From CAXMQS01 sp964195995 (GTDB lineage: Bacteria; Actinomycetota; Acidimicrobiia; Spongiisociales; JAOTWH01): a DNA stretch of 64,000 nucleotides. The notes below the pieces were generated by a model. The model made no database searches. It worked only from the letters and a program-made list of their open reading frames with translations, and had not been told where the DNA came from. The stretch lies in assembly GCA_964195995.1 (NCBI GenBank), contig CAXMQS010000094.1:1-64000 (forward strand), written 5' to 3'. The translations under genes were made by a program, and so were the position numbers. The stretch's first letter is position 1; every line of letters starts with the position of its first letter. Shown piece after piece: positions 28,597 to 37,473 of the stretch.

Positions 28597-29406
28597 CTAC
28601 AGACAACAGCTGGCGCCCTTGCGCCCGGCGACATAGCGATCGCGACGCGCCAGGTCCTGGCGGACCTCTCGGTCGAGAGCGCCGAACAACTCATCGGCAA
28701 CAGCGCCCTGGGCCGAGCCGATCTCGCAGAACATCCAACCGCCGATCCCCAACCACCAATACGCCTCGTCAGCGATCCTGGCGATCGTCTCTGTGCCCTT
28801 AGGCCCGGCGACCAGCGCCGAGCGCGGCTCGTTGGCTGTGATCTCGGCATCGAGGCCGGACCACTCGTCCTCGCTCACGTATGGCGGGTTGACGACGAGG
28901 AGGTCGATGCGCCCCTTGAGGTTCTCCGGGAGCGCCTCGAAGAGGTCTCCCTTGAGGAAGATCACATCTAGTCCGAGAGCGGCGGCGTTCTCGGCGGCGA
29001 GTGCCAGTGCCTCGGAATCAAGATCGGTTGCGAACACCTTGGCTTGTGGAAACGAGTACTTGAGGGCAAGTGCCAGGGCACCGCTCCCCGTGCCCATATC
29101 GACGATCACCGTGCCGGGACCGGCATCGCCAAGCGACCTGACGGCGTCCTCCCACATGACCTCGGTCTCGGGTCGAGGGATGAGGGCTCTGCGATCGACG
29201 CCGAGCTCGATCGGGCCGAACTGAACGGTCCCCTCGAGGAACTGCAGGGGCTCGCCGGAGCGGCGACGTTCGACCAGCGTCGCGAATCGCTCCTCGGCGA
29301 CGGCATCGAGCGCCGAGCCCGCGGCAAGAGCGGCGCGCTGAAACCCTGAAGCCGCCATCTTCAACCTAATGACCTCGTGCGCTGGTAGCCCTGTGACATG
29401 GTCCAT
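28597..29406 (-). CDS. prmC: Release factor glutamine methyltransferase, short N-terminus
   Basis: A 269-residue SAM enzyme that methylates the GGQ glutamine of release factors. Motifs: RALIPRPETEVM, VDMGTGSGALALAL and the catalytic NPPYV. The protein begins MDHVTGLPAHEV, matching the middle of the usual N-terminal helical domain, so about 30 residues normally present are missing. The frame has a stop 9 bp before the ATG, so no longer in-frame start exists. It follows prfA by 13 bp and its substrate is therefore encoded next door. Confidence 0.92.
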   Translation of the reverse strand: MDHVTGLPAHEVIRLKMAASGFQRAALAAGSALDAVAEERFATLVERRRSGEPLQFLEGTVQFGPIELGVDRRALIPRPETEVMWEDAVRSLGDAGPGTVIVDMGTGSGALALALKYSFPQAKVFATDLDSEALALAAENAAALGLDVIFLKGDLFEALPENLKGRIDLLVVNPPYVSEDEWSGLDAEITANEPRSALVAGPKGTETIARIADEAYWWLGIGGWMFCEIGSAQGAVADELFGALDREVRQDLARRDRYVAGRKGASCCL

Positions 29407-29419
29407 CTCAGGTCAGCCC

Positions 29420-30499
29420 TCAGTCTTCATCCATCAAGCGGTGGGTTTCGTCGTCTGACATCAGCGCCTCGATGAAGCCGTCGAGGTCGCCCTCGAGGAT
29501 CTCCGGGAGGCGCTTGATGGTCATGTTGATCCGATGGTCGGTGACCCGGTTCTCGCGGAAGTTGTAGGTACGGATCTTCTCGGACCGCTCGCCGGTGCCG
29601 ACCTGGGCCTTGCGGCTCTCTGCCCTCTCCCCCATCTGCTCTTCGATCTGGATCTGATAGAGCCGGGCCCGCAACACCCGCATCGCCTTCTCTTTGTTCT
29701 GCAGTTGCGACTTCTCGTCCTGGCAGGTGACGATGAGGCCGGTTGGCTTGTGGGTGAGGCGCACCGCCGAGTCCGTCGTGTTGACCGACTGGCCACCAGG
29801 TCCAGATGATCTGTAGACGTCCACGATGATGTCGTTCTCGTGCACGTCGATCTCGACAGCCTCGACCTCGGGCAGCACGGCTACCGTCGCCATCGAGGTA
29901 TGAATGCGGCCAGAAGACTCGGTCGTCGGGACCCGCTGCACGCGGTGAGCCCCGGCTTCGAACTTCAGCCTCGAGTAGGCGCCTTTGCCCTTGATGGCGA
30001 AGGTTGCTTCCTTGATGCCGCCGCCCTCCGCCAGCGAGGTGTCCATGGGCTCGATGGCCCAATCGTGGCGCTCTGCGTAGCGTTGGTACATGCGGAAGAG
30101 GTCCCCCGCCCACAGCGCAGCCTCATCTCCGCCTGCGGCGGACCGCACCTCCATGATGACGTTCTTGTCATCGAGTGGGTCTTTGGGGATGAGGAGCCGT
30201 CTGATCGAAGCCTCGAGCTCATCCATTTCCGATGCCTTGTCTCGGGCAACGCCATCGAGATATTCCTTCATCTCGTCTTCGGTCTCCGAGCCGGCCATCT
30301 CGATGGCCTCTGTTCGTTCCGCGGCAGCTGCCGAGTAGGCATGGAAGGCTTCGACAACCGGATTCAGCTCGGAATGCCGCCTGCCAACAGCGACGAACCT
30401 CTCCTGATCGGTAACCAGAGCCGGGTCGCCCATCTGGTCGACCGTCTCAGCCAAGGCTCGCTCGAGGTCCTCGAGCTTGGAGCGCAGCGCGTCGTCCAT
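29420..30499 (-). CDS. prfA: Peptide chain release factor 1
   Basis: The 359-residue factor that terminates translation at UAA and UAG. The peptidyl-hydrolysis GGQ motif is in RSSGPGGQSVNTTDSAVR, and the PVT-type recognition region precedes it. Its ATG overlaps the DUF1385 stop by one base (TGATG). prmC follows. Confidence 0.97.
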   Translation of the reverse strand: MDDALRSKLEDLERALAETVDQMGDPALVTDQERFVAVGRRHSELNPVVEAFHAYSAAAAERTEAIEMAGSETEDEMKEYLDGVARDKASEMDELEASIRRLLIPKDPLDDKNVIMEVRSAAGGDEAALWAGDLFRMYQRYAERHDWAIEPMDTSLAEGGGIKEATFAIKGKGAYSRLKFEAGAHRVQRVPTTESSGRIHTSMATVAVLPEVEAVEIDVHENDIIVDVYRSSGPGGQSVNTTDSAVRLTHKPTGLIVTCQDEKSQLQNKEKAMRVLRARLYQIQIEEQMGERAESRKAQVGTGERSEKIRTYNFRENRVTDHRINMTIKRLPEILEGDLDGFIEALMSDDETHRLMDED

Positions 30500-31428
30500 C
30501 AGGAGCTCTCAGCGGCGAGTGCACCAGGGATGATCGGGCCGCGCTCGCCAACCGCAATGGCTTCGTCTTCAGAGAGAGCTGCCAACAGGCTGGCGACCGC
30601 TACCTCGACCTGGGGGCCGTCAGGCTCTCTAGTGGTGAGGCGCTGCAGCCAGATCCCTGGCTTGGAGGCGACCGCTAGCCAACGCTTCTGAGCCGCCGCC
30701 TTCAGCAGCTCGTAGGAGATGCCGGCGATGATCGGAATGAAGACAACCCGGCTGGCTATCAAGAGCACGAGCCTCGGGCGGCCGATGAACGTGAAGACGA
30801 TCAGGGCCAAGATGACAACGATCATCAAGAAGTTGGTACCGCAGCGTGGATGACGCGGGCTGTACTTCTGGATCGCATCGAGCTGTAGGGGGTCGCCCGC
30901 CTCGTAGGCGTGGATGGTCTTGTGCTCCGCCCCGTGATATTCGAACACCCTGCGAATGTCCTTGCTGAATCCGATCGCCCAGATGTAGAGAAGGAACAGC
31001 GACACCCTGACGAGGCCGTCGACGACGTTGAAGGCGATCGACGAGTCTCCGACCAAGGGCTCGGCCGCGTTGGCGACCAACAGCGGTGCGACGATGAAGA
31101 CCCCAACGAAGAACGCTATCCCGAAGATCATCGCAAGGGCGATGTCCCTCTTGCGGAGTTCCCCCTCCTCCTCGTCGCCTGCCTTTTGGGCCGACCACGA
31201 AAGGGCGCGGAATCCGAGGGATAGGGATTCGCCGAGAACGAGGATTCCCCGAATGAAGGGGACCTTGCGCCACCTCGAATGGGCGACGAACCCGGGGAGT
31301 TCCCGTCGCGTCGACTCGATCACGCCGTCGGGACGCCTCACGGCGATCGACCACGCCTCAGGGGCGCGCATCATCACCCCTTCTATGACCGCCTGTCCGC
31401 CGACGGTGGAGCCGGGAGCCCGGCTCAC
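30499..31428 (-). CDS. DUF1385 membrane protein
   Basis: A 309-residue member of the DUF1385 (YqhQ-like) family. Typical features: GGQAVIEGVMMRAPEAW at the N-terminus, EYHGAEHKTIHAYE in the middle, and HPRCGTNFL followed by further helices. About four to five transmembrane segments. The molecular role of the family is not established. It sits between rpmE and prfA, a conserved neighbourhood for the family. Confidence 0.93.
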   Translation of the reverse strand: MSRAPGSTVGGQAVIEGVMMRAPEAWSIAVRRPDGVIESTRRELPGFVAHSRWRKVPFIRGILVLGESLSLGFRALSWSAQKAGDEEEGELRKRDIALAMIFGIAFFVGVFIVAPLLVANAAEPLVGDSSIAFNVVDGLVRVSLFLLYIWAIGFSKDIRRVFEYHGAEHKTIHAYEAGDPLQLDAIQKYSPRHPRCGTNFLMIVVILALIVFTFIGRPRLVLLIASRVVFIPIIAGISYELLKAAAQKRWLAVASKPGIWLQRLTTREPDGPQVEVAVASLLAALSEDEAIAVGERGPIIPGALAAESS

Positions 31429-31434
31429 CTGGCG

Positions 31435-31800
31435 TTAAGCCTCGGCCCCGGAGGCCTCCTCGGTAACGGCATCGGCCGCGACTTCGTCGGAGGCCTCGGG
31501 CTGAGGTTCTGGGCTGTCCGGTGCAGCGTCTGCAGGGACTTCGACAACTTCTTCAGCGGCAACGGCCCCACCCGGGGCCTCATCGGTGAACGTCTTCTTG
31601 CCGTAGCGGCGCTGAAAGCGCTCGACGCGACCACCCGAGTCGACGAGCTTCTGCTTGCCCGTGAAGAATGGGTGGCACTCGTTGCACAGCTCGACATGCA
31701 TGGATTCGCCAGCGGTAGAGCGTGTGGTGAACGTGTTGCCGCAGGAGCAAACGACCTCTGTGGTGCCGTACTCGGGATGGATATCTGTCTTCACGTTCAA
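31435..31800 (-). CDS. rpmE: 50S ribosomal protein L31 with acidic C-terminal tail
   Basis: Residues 1-70 are a zinc-type L31: Cys18 and Cys20 in VCSCGN and Cys39 and Cys42 in CNECHPFFTG form the metal site. The remaining 50 residues are an acidic Ala/Glu/Pro-rich tail ending EEASGAEA, longer than most L31 proteins (about 70-85). Overlaps the rho stop region by 4 bp (ATGA). Retention of the zinc cysteines means this is not the zinc-independent paralogue. Confidence 0.94.
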   Translation of the reverse strand: MNVKTDIHPEYGTTEVVCSCGNTFTTRSTAGESMHVELCNECHPFFTGKQKLVDSGGRVERFQRRYGKKTFTDEAPGGAVAAEEVVEVPADAAPDSPEPQPEASDEVAADAVTEEASGAEA

Positions 31801-33272
31801 CTCCTACCGTTTCCGCTCTTGGCCACTTCGGCCAAGAACTCTGCGTTCGACTTTGTCGACTTGAGCCGGTCGATCAGCAGCTCCAGCGCGGCTCCCGGCT
31901 CGAGAGCCATGAGAACACGGCGCAGCTTCCACACTTCCGCCAGCTCCGCCTCAGTGAACAACAATTCCTCTTTGCGTGTTCCCGAGGCCTCGATGTCGAT
32001 AGCCGGGTAGATGCGCTTGTCTGCCAGCTTGCGATCCAGCCGCAGCTCCATGTTGCCAGTTCCCTTGAACTCCTCAAAGATGACCTCGTCCATGCGAGAG
32101 CCCGTCTCGATTAGCGCAGACCCCATGATCGTGAGGCTGCCACCCTCTTCGAGGTTGCGGGCGGCGCCGAAGAAGCGTTTCGGCGGGTAGAGGGCCGTGG
32201 AGTCGACGCCACCAGACAGGATCCTTCCCGACGCCGGCGTCGCCAGGTTGTGGGCCCGTGCCAGGCGGGTGATCGAGTCAAGGAGTATCACGACATCGGT
32301 TCCCGTCTCGACAAGACGCTTCGCCCTCTCGATGGCGAGCTCAGAAACCTGAGTGTGCTCTTCGGCCGGACGGTCGAATGTCGAGTAAATGACCTCGCCC
32401 TTTACAGACCGCTGCATGTCGGTGACCTCTTCAGGCCGCTCGTCCACCAGCACCACCATGAGGTGGCACTCGGGGTTGTTGGCGGTGACTGAGTTGGCGA
32501 TCTCCTTGAGGACCGTTGTCTTGCCCGCCTTCGGCGGCGAAACGATGAGCCCGCGCTGGCCCTTACCTATCGGGGCTATGAGGTCCATGATGCGAGCCAT
32601 CATCCCCTCCGGATGACCCTCGATCTCCAGCGGCAGCCGGACATCTGGGAACAATGGCGTCAGGGCGGCGAACTTGGGGCGCTTGCGAGCTTCGTCTGGG
32701 CTCATGCCGCTAACCGTCGCTACACGCACCAACGCCGGGAACTTCTCCTGGGAGCGTGCCGGGCGGATGGAACCTGTGACAACATCGCCCTTGCGGAGAC
32801 CGAACTTGCGAACGATGTTGACCCCGACGTAGACATCCTTTTCACTCGCTAGGTAGCCGCTGACCCGTAGAAACCCGAAGCCTTCAGGGAGTACGTCGAG
32901 AATCCCCTCGCGGTCTTCGAGCTCAGACTCGTCATAGGGCTGGTTCTCTTGACCCTGGTTGCCGCCGCCGCGCCCGCGCCCGCGCCCGCGACTACGACGA
33001 TTCCCATCATTGCGGTTGTCGTCCCGGTTGCGATTGTCGCCGCGGTTGCGATTGTCGGACTGGCGTGGGCTCTTCGACCTCTGCTGCGTCTTGACTTCGG
33101 CCGGCTCGGCGGCACTGGCCTCGGGAAGCTTGGCAACGTCGAAGCCGTCCGACTCGAGGATGGCGTCGATGAGCTTTGCCTTCTGCAGCTTGTCGTGACC
33201 GTCGACGCCAAGGTCGGCGGCGAAGGCCCGTAGCTCTGGGAGCTTGATCTCCAGTAGTCGGGTACGGCTCAT
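31797..33272 (-). CDS. rho: Transcription termination factor Rho
   Basis: A 491-residue hexameric RNA helicase. The N-terminal domain begins RLLEIKLPELRAFAADLG and is followed by an insert rich in Asn, Arg, Asp and Gly (about residues 75-115), as in other actinobacterial Rho proteins, which extends the RNA-binding surface. The primary site includes GFLRVSGYLASEKDVYV, Walker A is PPKAGKTTVLK, and Walker B is VILLDSITRLARAHN. ATG at 33272 is chosen; the frame opens further upstream only across the transaldolase gene. Confidence 0.96.
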   Translation of the reverse strand: MSRTRLLEIKLPELRAFAADLGVDGHDKLQKAKLIDAILESDGFDVAKLPEASAAEPAEVKTQQRSKSPRQSDNRNRGDNRNRDDNRNDGNRRSRGRGRGRGGGNQGQENQPYDESELEDREGILDVLPEGFGFLRVSGYLASEKDVYVGVNIVRKFGLRKGDVVTGSIRPARSQEKFPALVRVATVSGMSPDEARKRPKFAALTPLFPDVRLPLEIEGHPEGMMARIMDLIAPIGKGQRGLIVSPPKAGKTTVLKEIANSVTANNPECHLMVVLVDERPEEVTDMQRSVKGEVIYSTFDRPAEEHTQVSELAIERAKRLVETGTDVVILLDSITRLARAHNLATPASGRILSGGVDSTALYPPKRFFGAARNLEEGGSLTIMGSALIETGSRMDEVIFEEFKGTGNMELRLDRKLADKRIYPAIDIEASGTRKEELLFTEAELAEVWKLRRVLMALEPGAALELLIDRLKSTKSNAEFLAEVAKSGNGRS

Positions 33273-33273
33273 G

Positions 33274-33936
33274 TCATTCTCCTGATCGGAGGGCTTCCTG
33301 ATAGGCAGCCCAGTCCTTGTTGAATCGCTCGTTGCCGCTGTCGGTGAGCGGGTGGTGGAACAGCTTCTCCATGACGGCGAACGGCATGGTTCCGATGTCG
33401 GCGCCGATCTTTGCCGACTCGACAACATGCTGCGGATGGCGCAGGCTGGCCGAAAGCACTTCGGTCTCGTACGCCTGCACGGTGTAGATCTGCACTATCT
33501 CGGCAAGAAGGTTGAGACCGTCGTTGGCGATGTCGTCAACCCTGCCGACGAAAGGCGAAACGAACGTGGCGCCGATGTTGGCTGCGAGGATCGCCTGCGC
33601 CGGGCTGAACACCAGTGTGACATTGATCTTGATGCCAAGGTTCACGAGCTGAGCTCCTGCGGCAACGCCCTCGATGGTCATCGGAACCTTGACGACAACG
33701 TTGCTTGCGATCTGAGAGAGCTCTTTGCCCTGCGCAACCATCCCGTCGCGATCTGGCGCTACGACCTCGGCCGAGACGGGGCCAGGCACAATGTCGGTAA
33801 TCGCCCTGACCAGGTCAGGGAATTCCATGCCTTCTTTTGCCGCCAGCGTCGGGTTGGTGGTGATCCCGTCAAGGATCCCCCACTCCGACACAGTGCGGAT
33901 GTCGGCAATATGTGCCGTGTCCAGGAACAGTTTCAC
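33274..33936 (-). CDS. tal: TalC-type transaldolase
   Basis: A 220-residue small transaldolase of the pentose phosphate pathway. VKLFLDTAHIADI carries the conserved Asp6, GITTNPTLAAKEG is the substrate loop, and the Schiff-base lysine is Lys83 in NVVVKVPMT. The short form is shared with fructose-6-phosphate aldolases, so an aldolase activity is possible. The start is GTG at 33936 with GGAGGG six bases upstream. It ends 2 bp from the rho start. Confidence 0.92.
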   Translation of the reverse strand: MKLFLDTAHIADIRTVSEWGILDGITTNPTLAAKEGMEFPDLVRAITDIVPGPVSAEVVAPDRDGMVAQGKELSQIASNVVVKVPMTIEGVAAGAQLVNLGIKINVTLVFSPAQAILAANIGATFVSPFVGRVDDIANDGLNLLAEIVQIYTVQAYETEVLSASLRHPQHVVESAKIGADIGTMPFAVMEKLFHHPLTDSGNERFNKDWAAYQEALRSGE

Positions 33937-34189
33937 TGGGCACCCTCCAGCAGTCGTGGGTGAAGTTCGATGCTCGCCGAGAGGCGAAGCGCGCGCCTCC
34001 CGAGAAGTCGGTGAGGCGGGAATATGAGCAGTGTATCGAGCCGACCCCCGTCGGGCCAACCAATCCACCTCACTTTCTCAACAACGATCGCGGTCGCCGC
34101 GCTATTCCATCGGACGGAGAACGGGTTGGTGCCTTCCCCTTATCCCCCTGCCGCAAGCGGGCGTGGGCAATCAGCGCGCTCGTTGCTGC
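33937..34189. other. Intergenic region between thrC end and tal start
   Basis: 253 bp with no supportable gene on either strand. It must hold the transaldolase-rho promoter or read-through from thrC; I can see a weak GC hairpin near 33980 (gaggcg / cgcctc) but no convincing promoter boxes. Confidence 0.5.
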
Positions 34190-35218
34190 TTACTGCCACC
34201 CCAGCAGGTCAGTCGCGGCGTCCACCGTCGGAGCGATGGCATTGGGAAGAGTCACGGCTTCCATCGCTGTCGTGGGGTCCTTGAGCCCGTGGCCGGTGAC
34301 CGTCGCCACCACGGGTCCCTCGGGGAGCCGGTCGCGGAACTTGAGGAGCCCGGCGATGGGAGCTGCGCTGGCGGGCTCGCCGAAGATGGCGTCGCCGGAG
34401 GCGAGCAGGCGATAGGCGGCAAGGATCTCCTCATCGGTCACCGACTCGATGATCCCGCCAGAAGCGTCACGAGCCGTCACCGCCGTCTCCCAGGAAACCG
34501 GGTTCCCGATGCGGATGGCCGTGGCAACGGTCTCGGGATCCTCGACGATCTCACCGTCGACGATGGGGGCCGCCCCTGCTGCCTGGAACCCCCACATCTG
34601 GGGCAAAGAGTCGACCGCCTCGTATCCACTCCAGTACGCGGTGATGTTGCCGGCGTTGCCGACGGGCAACGCATGGGTCGCCGGGGCGCCGCCCAGGACA
34701 TCGACGATCTCCCAGGCCGCGGATTGCTGACCTGCGATGCGGTATGGGTTGACCGAATTGACGAGAACCGCCCTCCCGCCTTCGGTGAGCTGACGGACCA
34801 AGGACAGGGCGTCGTCGAAGTTGCCGTCGATGGGGACGATCTGGGCGCCGTGTATGACGGCCTGAGCCAGCTTTCCGGCGGCGACCTTGCCCGCAGGGAG
34901 CACAACGACACATTCAATGCCGGCGCGAGCGGCGTAGGCGGCCGCCGAAGCCGAGGTGTTACCGGTCGAGGCGCAGGCGACGGCGACGGCGCCTTCTTCT
35001 ACTGCCTTGGAGACGGCAAGCGTCATCCCACGGTCCTTGAACGACCCTGTCGGATTGACGCCGTCGTACTTGATGAACGTCTGACGACCGAGCTCGACGC
35101 TCAGCGCAGGGGCCTCGATCAGAGGCGTGTTGCCTTCGAGAAGCGTCACGACGGGCGTCGCCTCCGACACGGGGAGCCGCGAGCGATAGGTCTCGATGAC
35201 GCCGCGCCAGGTGCTCAC
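34190..35218 (-). CDS. thrC: Threonine synthase
   Basis: A 342-residue PLP enzyme converting O-phosphohomoserine to threonine. EGNTPLIEAP opens the domain, the PLP lysine is in NPTGSFKDRGMTLA, and the phosphate-binding loop is CASTGNTSASAAAYAA. It follows hom with a 4-bp overlap. No homoserine kinase (thrB) is adjacent. Confidence 0.96.
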   Translation of the reverse strand: MSTWRGVIETYRSRLPVSEATPVVTLLEGNTPLIEAPALSVELGRQTFIKYDGVNPTGSFKDRGMTLAVSKAVEEGAVAVACASTGNTSASAAAYAARAGIECVVVLPAGKVAAGKLAQAVIHGAQIVPIDGNFDDALSLVRQLTEGGRAVLVNSVNPYRIAGQQSAAWEIVDVLGGAPATHALPVGNAGNITAYWSGYEAVDSLPQMWGFQAAGAAPIVDGEIVEDPETVATAIRIGNPVSWETAVTARDASGGIIESVTDEEILAAYRLLASGDAIFGEPASAAPIAGLLKFRDRLPEGPVVATVTGHGLKDPTTAMEAVTLPNAIAPTVDAATDLLGWQ

Positions 35219-36495
35219 GCCTCGTCACTCTCGACCCGAATGGAGGCGGCCACGCGCTTGACAACGTCAAGGCCCTCCAGCGACTCGACCGCCTGTCGCT
35301 GCTGGGCCTCCCGGGCGGAGTGGGTGATCAGCAGCAGCGTTGCCTCATCACCGAGGCCCTCTTGCCAAACGGACTTGATGGAGACCTCGGCCTCACCGAA
35401 CGAAGATGCGATCTGGGCCAGCACGCCCGGCAGGTCCGCAACCTCAAGCCGCAGGTACCACTTCGAGGAGACATCGCCGAACTCGAGCACCTGTCCAGGA
35501 GCGAACAGGATCCGCGGAGCAGACTCGAAGCCGGCGAGCAGCTCGCGGGCGGCGTCGATGACGTCGCCAAGCACCGCGGTAGCCGTCGGCTCCCCGCCCG
35601 CTCCCGGCCCTGCGAACAGGAGTTGTCCGACGGAAGGGCCCTCGATGTATATGGCGTTGGTGACACCGCGGATCGCCGCCAACGGGTGGTCATCCCTGAC
35701 GAGGGCCGGGTGGACACGAGCGTTGACGCCGTCTGCTGTGCGCTCCGCGATCGCCAGCAGCTTGACCACATAGCCAAGCCCGGCGGCGAATTCGATGTCG
35801 ATGGGGCTGACGCCCGTGATGCCCTCGGTGTGGATCGATTCGACGGGTACCCAGGTTCCGAACGCCAGGCTTGCCAGGATCGCGGCCTTGGCGGCGGCGT
35901 CCGCCCCGGAGACGTCGGCCGTCGGGTCCGCCTCTGCGAAACCGAGCTCCTGGGCGGCTGCCAAGGCGGTCGAGTAGTCCTCGCCCATGTCGCTCATCTG
36001 TGTCAATACGAAATTGGTGGTGCCGTTGACGATGCCGCTGACCCGCGACAGCACCTCGCCGGCAAGCGTCTCTGCCAGAGGGCGGATAATCGGAATGCCG
36101 CCGCCGACTGCGGCTTCGAACAGCAGCGGCACGCCGGCGGTGGCCGCTGCGGCGAAGAGCTCGGGTCCCCTGGCTGCGATCAGCTCCTTGTTGGCGGTGA
36201 CGACCGGCTTGCCCGCTGCCAAAGCGGCGAGTACCAGCTCCCCGGCAGGATTCACGCCCCCGATCAGCTCTACTACCAGCTGGACCGCCGGGTCGTCGAC
36301 CACAGACTTGGCGTCAGCCGTGACAAGAGCCGGATCGATGCCTCTCCCCCGCTCGATGTCGCGGACCGCCACCTTCTTTACCTCGAGCTCAAGGCCGGTC
36401 CGCACCCGCACGGACTCTCGGTCTTTCGTGAGGCGGCGCACCACGACACCGCCGACGGTGCCTGCCCCCAGAATGCCTATGCCTACTGGCTTCAT
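35215..36495 (-). CDS. hom: Homoserine dehydrogenase with ACT domain
   Basis: A 426-residue NAD(P)-dependent enzyme reducing aspartate semialdehyde to homoserine. The Rossmann motif is IGILGAGTVGGVVV, followed by PVVTANKELIA, SGIVNGTTNFVLT and the catalytic region GFAEADPTADVSGADAAAKAAILASLAF. Residues 345-426 form an ACT domain (YLRLEVADLPGVLAQIAS), so feedback by threonine is likely. Forms an operon with thrC. Confidence 0.96.
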   Translation of the reverse strand: MKPVGIGILGAGTVGGVVVRRLTKDRESVRVRTGLELEVKKVAVRDIERGRGIDPALVTADAKSVVDDPAVQLVVELIGGVNPAGELVLAALAAGKPVVTANKELIAARGPELFAAAATAGVPLLFEAAVGGGIPIIRPLAETLAGEVLSRVSGIVNGTTNFVLTQMSDMGEDYSTALAAAQELGFAEADPTADVSGADAAAKAAILASLAFGTWVPVESIHTEGITGVSPIDIEFAAGLGYVVKLLAIAERTADGVNARVHPALVRDDHPLAAIRGVTNAIYIEGPSVGQLLFAGPGAGGEPTATAVLGDVIDAARELLAGFESAPRILFAPGQVLEFGDVSSKWYLRLEVADLPGVLAQIASSFGEAEVSIKSVWQEGLGDEATLLLITHSAREAQQRQAVESLEGLDVVKRVAASIRVESDEA

Positions 36496-36664
36496 GGCCG
36501 GAGAGTACGACTCGGCGCTCTGAGCCGTGGGCTTTGGGCTGCAGCGGGGTCAGAGGGAGACCACGCTAAGTGCTCGACGTCATGGCTCTGGGACGGGTAC
36601 TACGCCTCTTGGCGATTCGGCACCGATGTTGTTTGATTGTGGCAGGAGCACCAAAGGAGGTGCC

Positions 36665-36871
36665 ATGTACGGAGTCACTAACTACGACGCTGTGAAGACG
36701 CTGCACGAGGCTCGGATGCAGCGAGTTCGGGCATCGGCCGTCGCCGCGGGACTCGGACACAGGGAGCGGAGCCACCGCAGTCCATTGCGCTTCTCGGCGC
36801 GTCACTTGGCCAGTCGGACGGGCATCACGATCACTCGCACCCACTCGCCGGAGACGATGCTGTGGGCATGA
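36665..36871 (+). CDS. Small basic protein, unknown
   Basis: A 68-residue protein starting MYGVTNYDAVKTLHEARMQR, rich in Arg and His. ATG at 36665 has an excellent ribosome site (AAAGGAGG, 5 bases away), which decides this start over the open frame back to 36527. Its stop overlaps the next start as ATGA, indicating translational coupling to the SnoaL-like gene. I do not recognise a family. Confidence 0.7.
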   Translation: MYGVTNYDAVKTLHEARMQRVRASAVAAGLGHRERSHRSPLRFSARHLASRTGITITRTHSPETMLWA

Positions 36872-37305
36872 CGTCGGGCAAGCAGCTCTTCCGCGACATC
36901 GTTGAAGAGGTGTGGCATCGCGGCAACCTGCACTTCATCACCGACGCCTATTCGCCGGAGTATGTCGGCAATGCACCCCACGGGCACCTGCAGACCTTAG
37001 GGGCGCTCCGCCAGTACATAACGGAGGCCCGATTGGCCTTTCCCGACATCCACTTCGACATCACCCATCAGGTCGAGGAGGGCGATTTCGTCGCCAGTCA
37101 GTACACGGTGCGCGCCACCCACCTCGGCGACTTCATGGGCATACCGCCGACCGGCAAGCCGGTGTTCTTCGAAGGGATGACGCTGCAGCGATTGTCGAAG
37201 GGCCGAGTTGTCGAGAGCTGGAACCACTGGGACGCCATCGGTCTGTTGCACGCCATCGGAGTCGTCCCGGGTCTCCAGGACCTGGTCCGCCACCGAGCGG
37301 CCTAG
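36868..37305 (+). CDS. SnoaL-like ester cyclase / NTF2-fold protein
   Basis: A 145-residue NTF2-like protein. FPDIHFDITHQVEEGDFVASQYTVRATH and the motif GIPPTGKPVFFEGM with WNHWDAIGLL are typical of the SnoaL polyketide-cyclase-like ester cyclase group, whose actual substrates are usually unknown. ATG at 36868 overlaps the upstream stop. The gene pair runs against the surrounding minus-strand housekeeping genes, so it may be an insertion between argS and hom. Confidence 0.85.
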   Translation: MTSGKQLFRDIVEEVWHRGNLHFITDAYSPEYVGNAPHGHLQTLGALRQYITEARLAFPDIHFDITHQVEEGDFVASQYTVRATHLGDFMGIPPTGKPVFFEGMTLQRLSKGRVVESWNHWDAIGLLHAIGVVPGLQDLVRHRAA

Positions 37306-37473
37306 ACAGGGGCCTTTGGACGCGAGGCGGAGGGGGTCGACCTGCGGACTATCGCCTGATGGTCACCGGTGGCGCCCTAAGGGCGGAAGGGGTCGAACTG
37401 CGGATCCAGGCTCTACGCCAGGGGTCCACGCGGAGCCTCGATCGTCTAGTGACCGAGCGCCGGTCTGGTGTCG

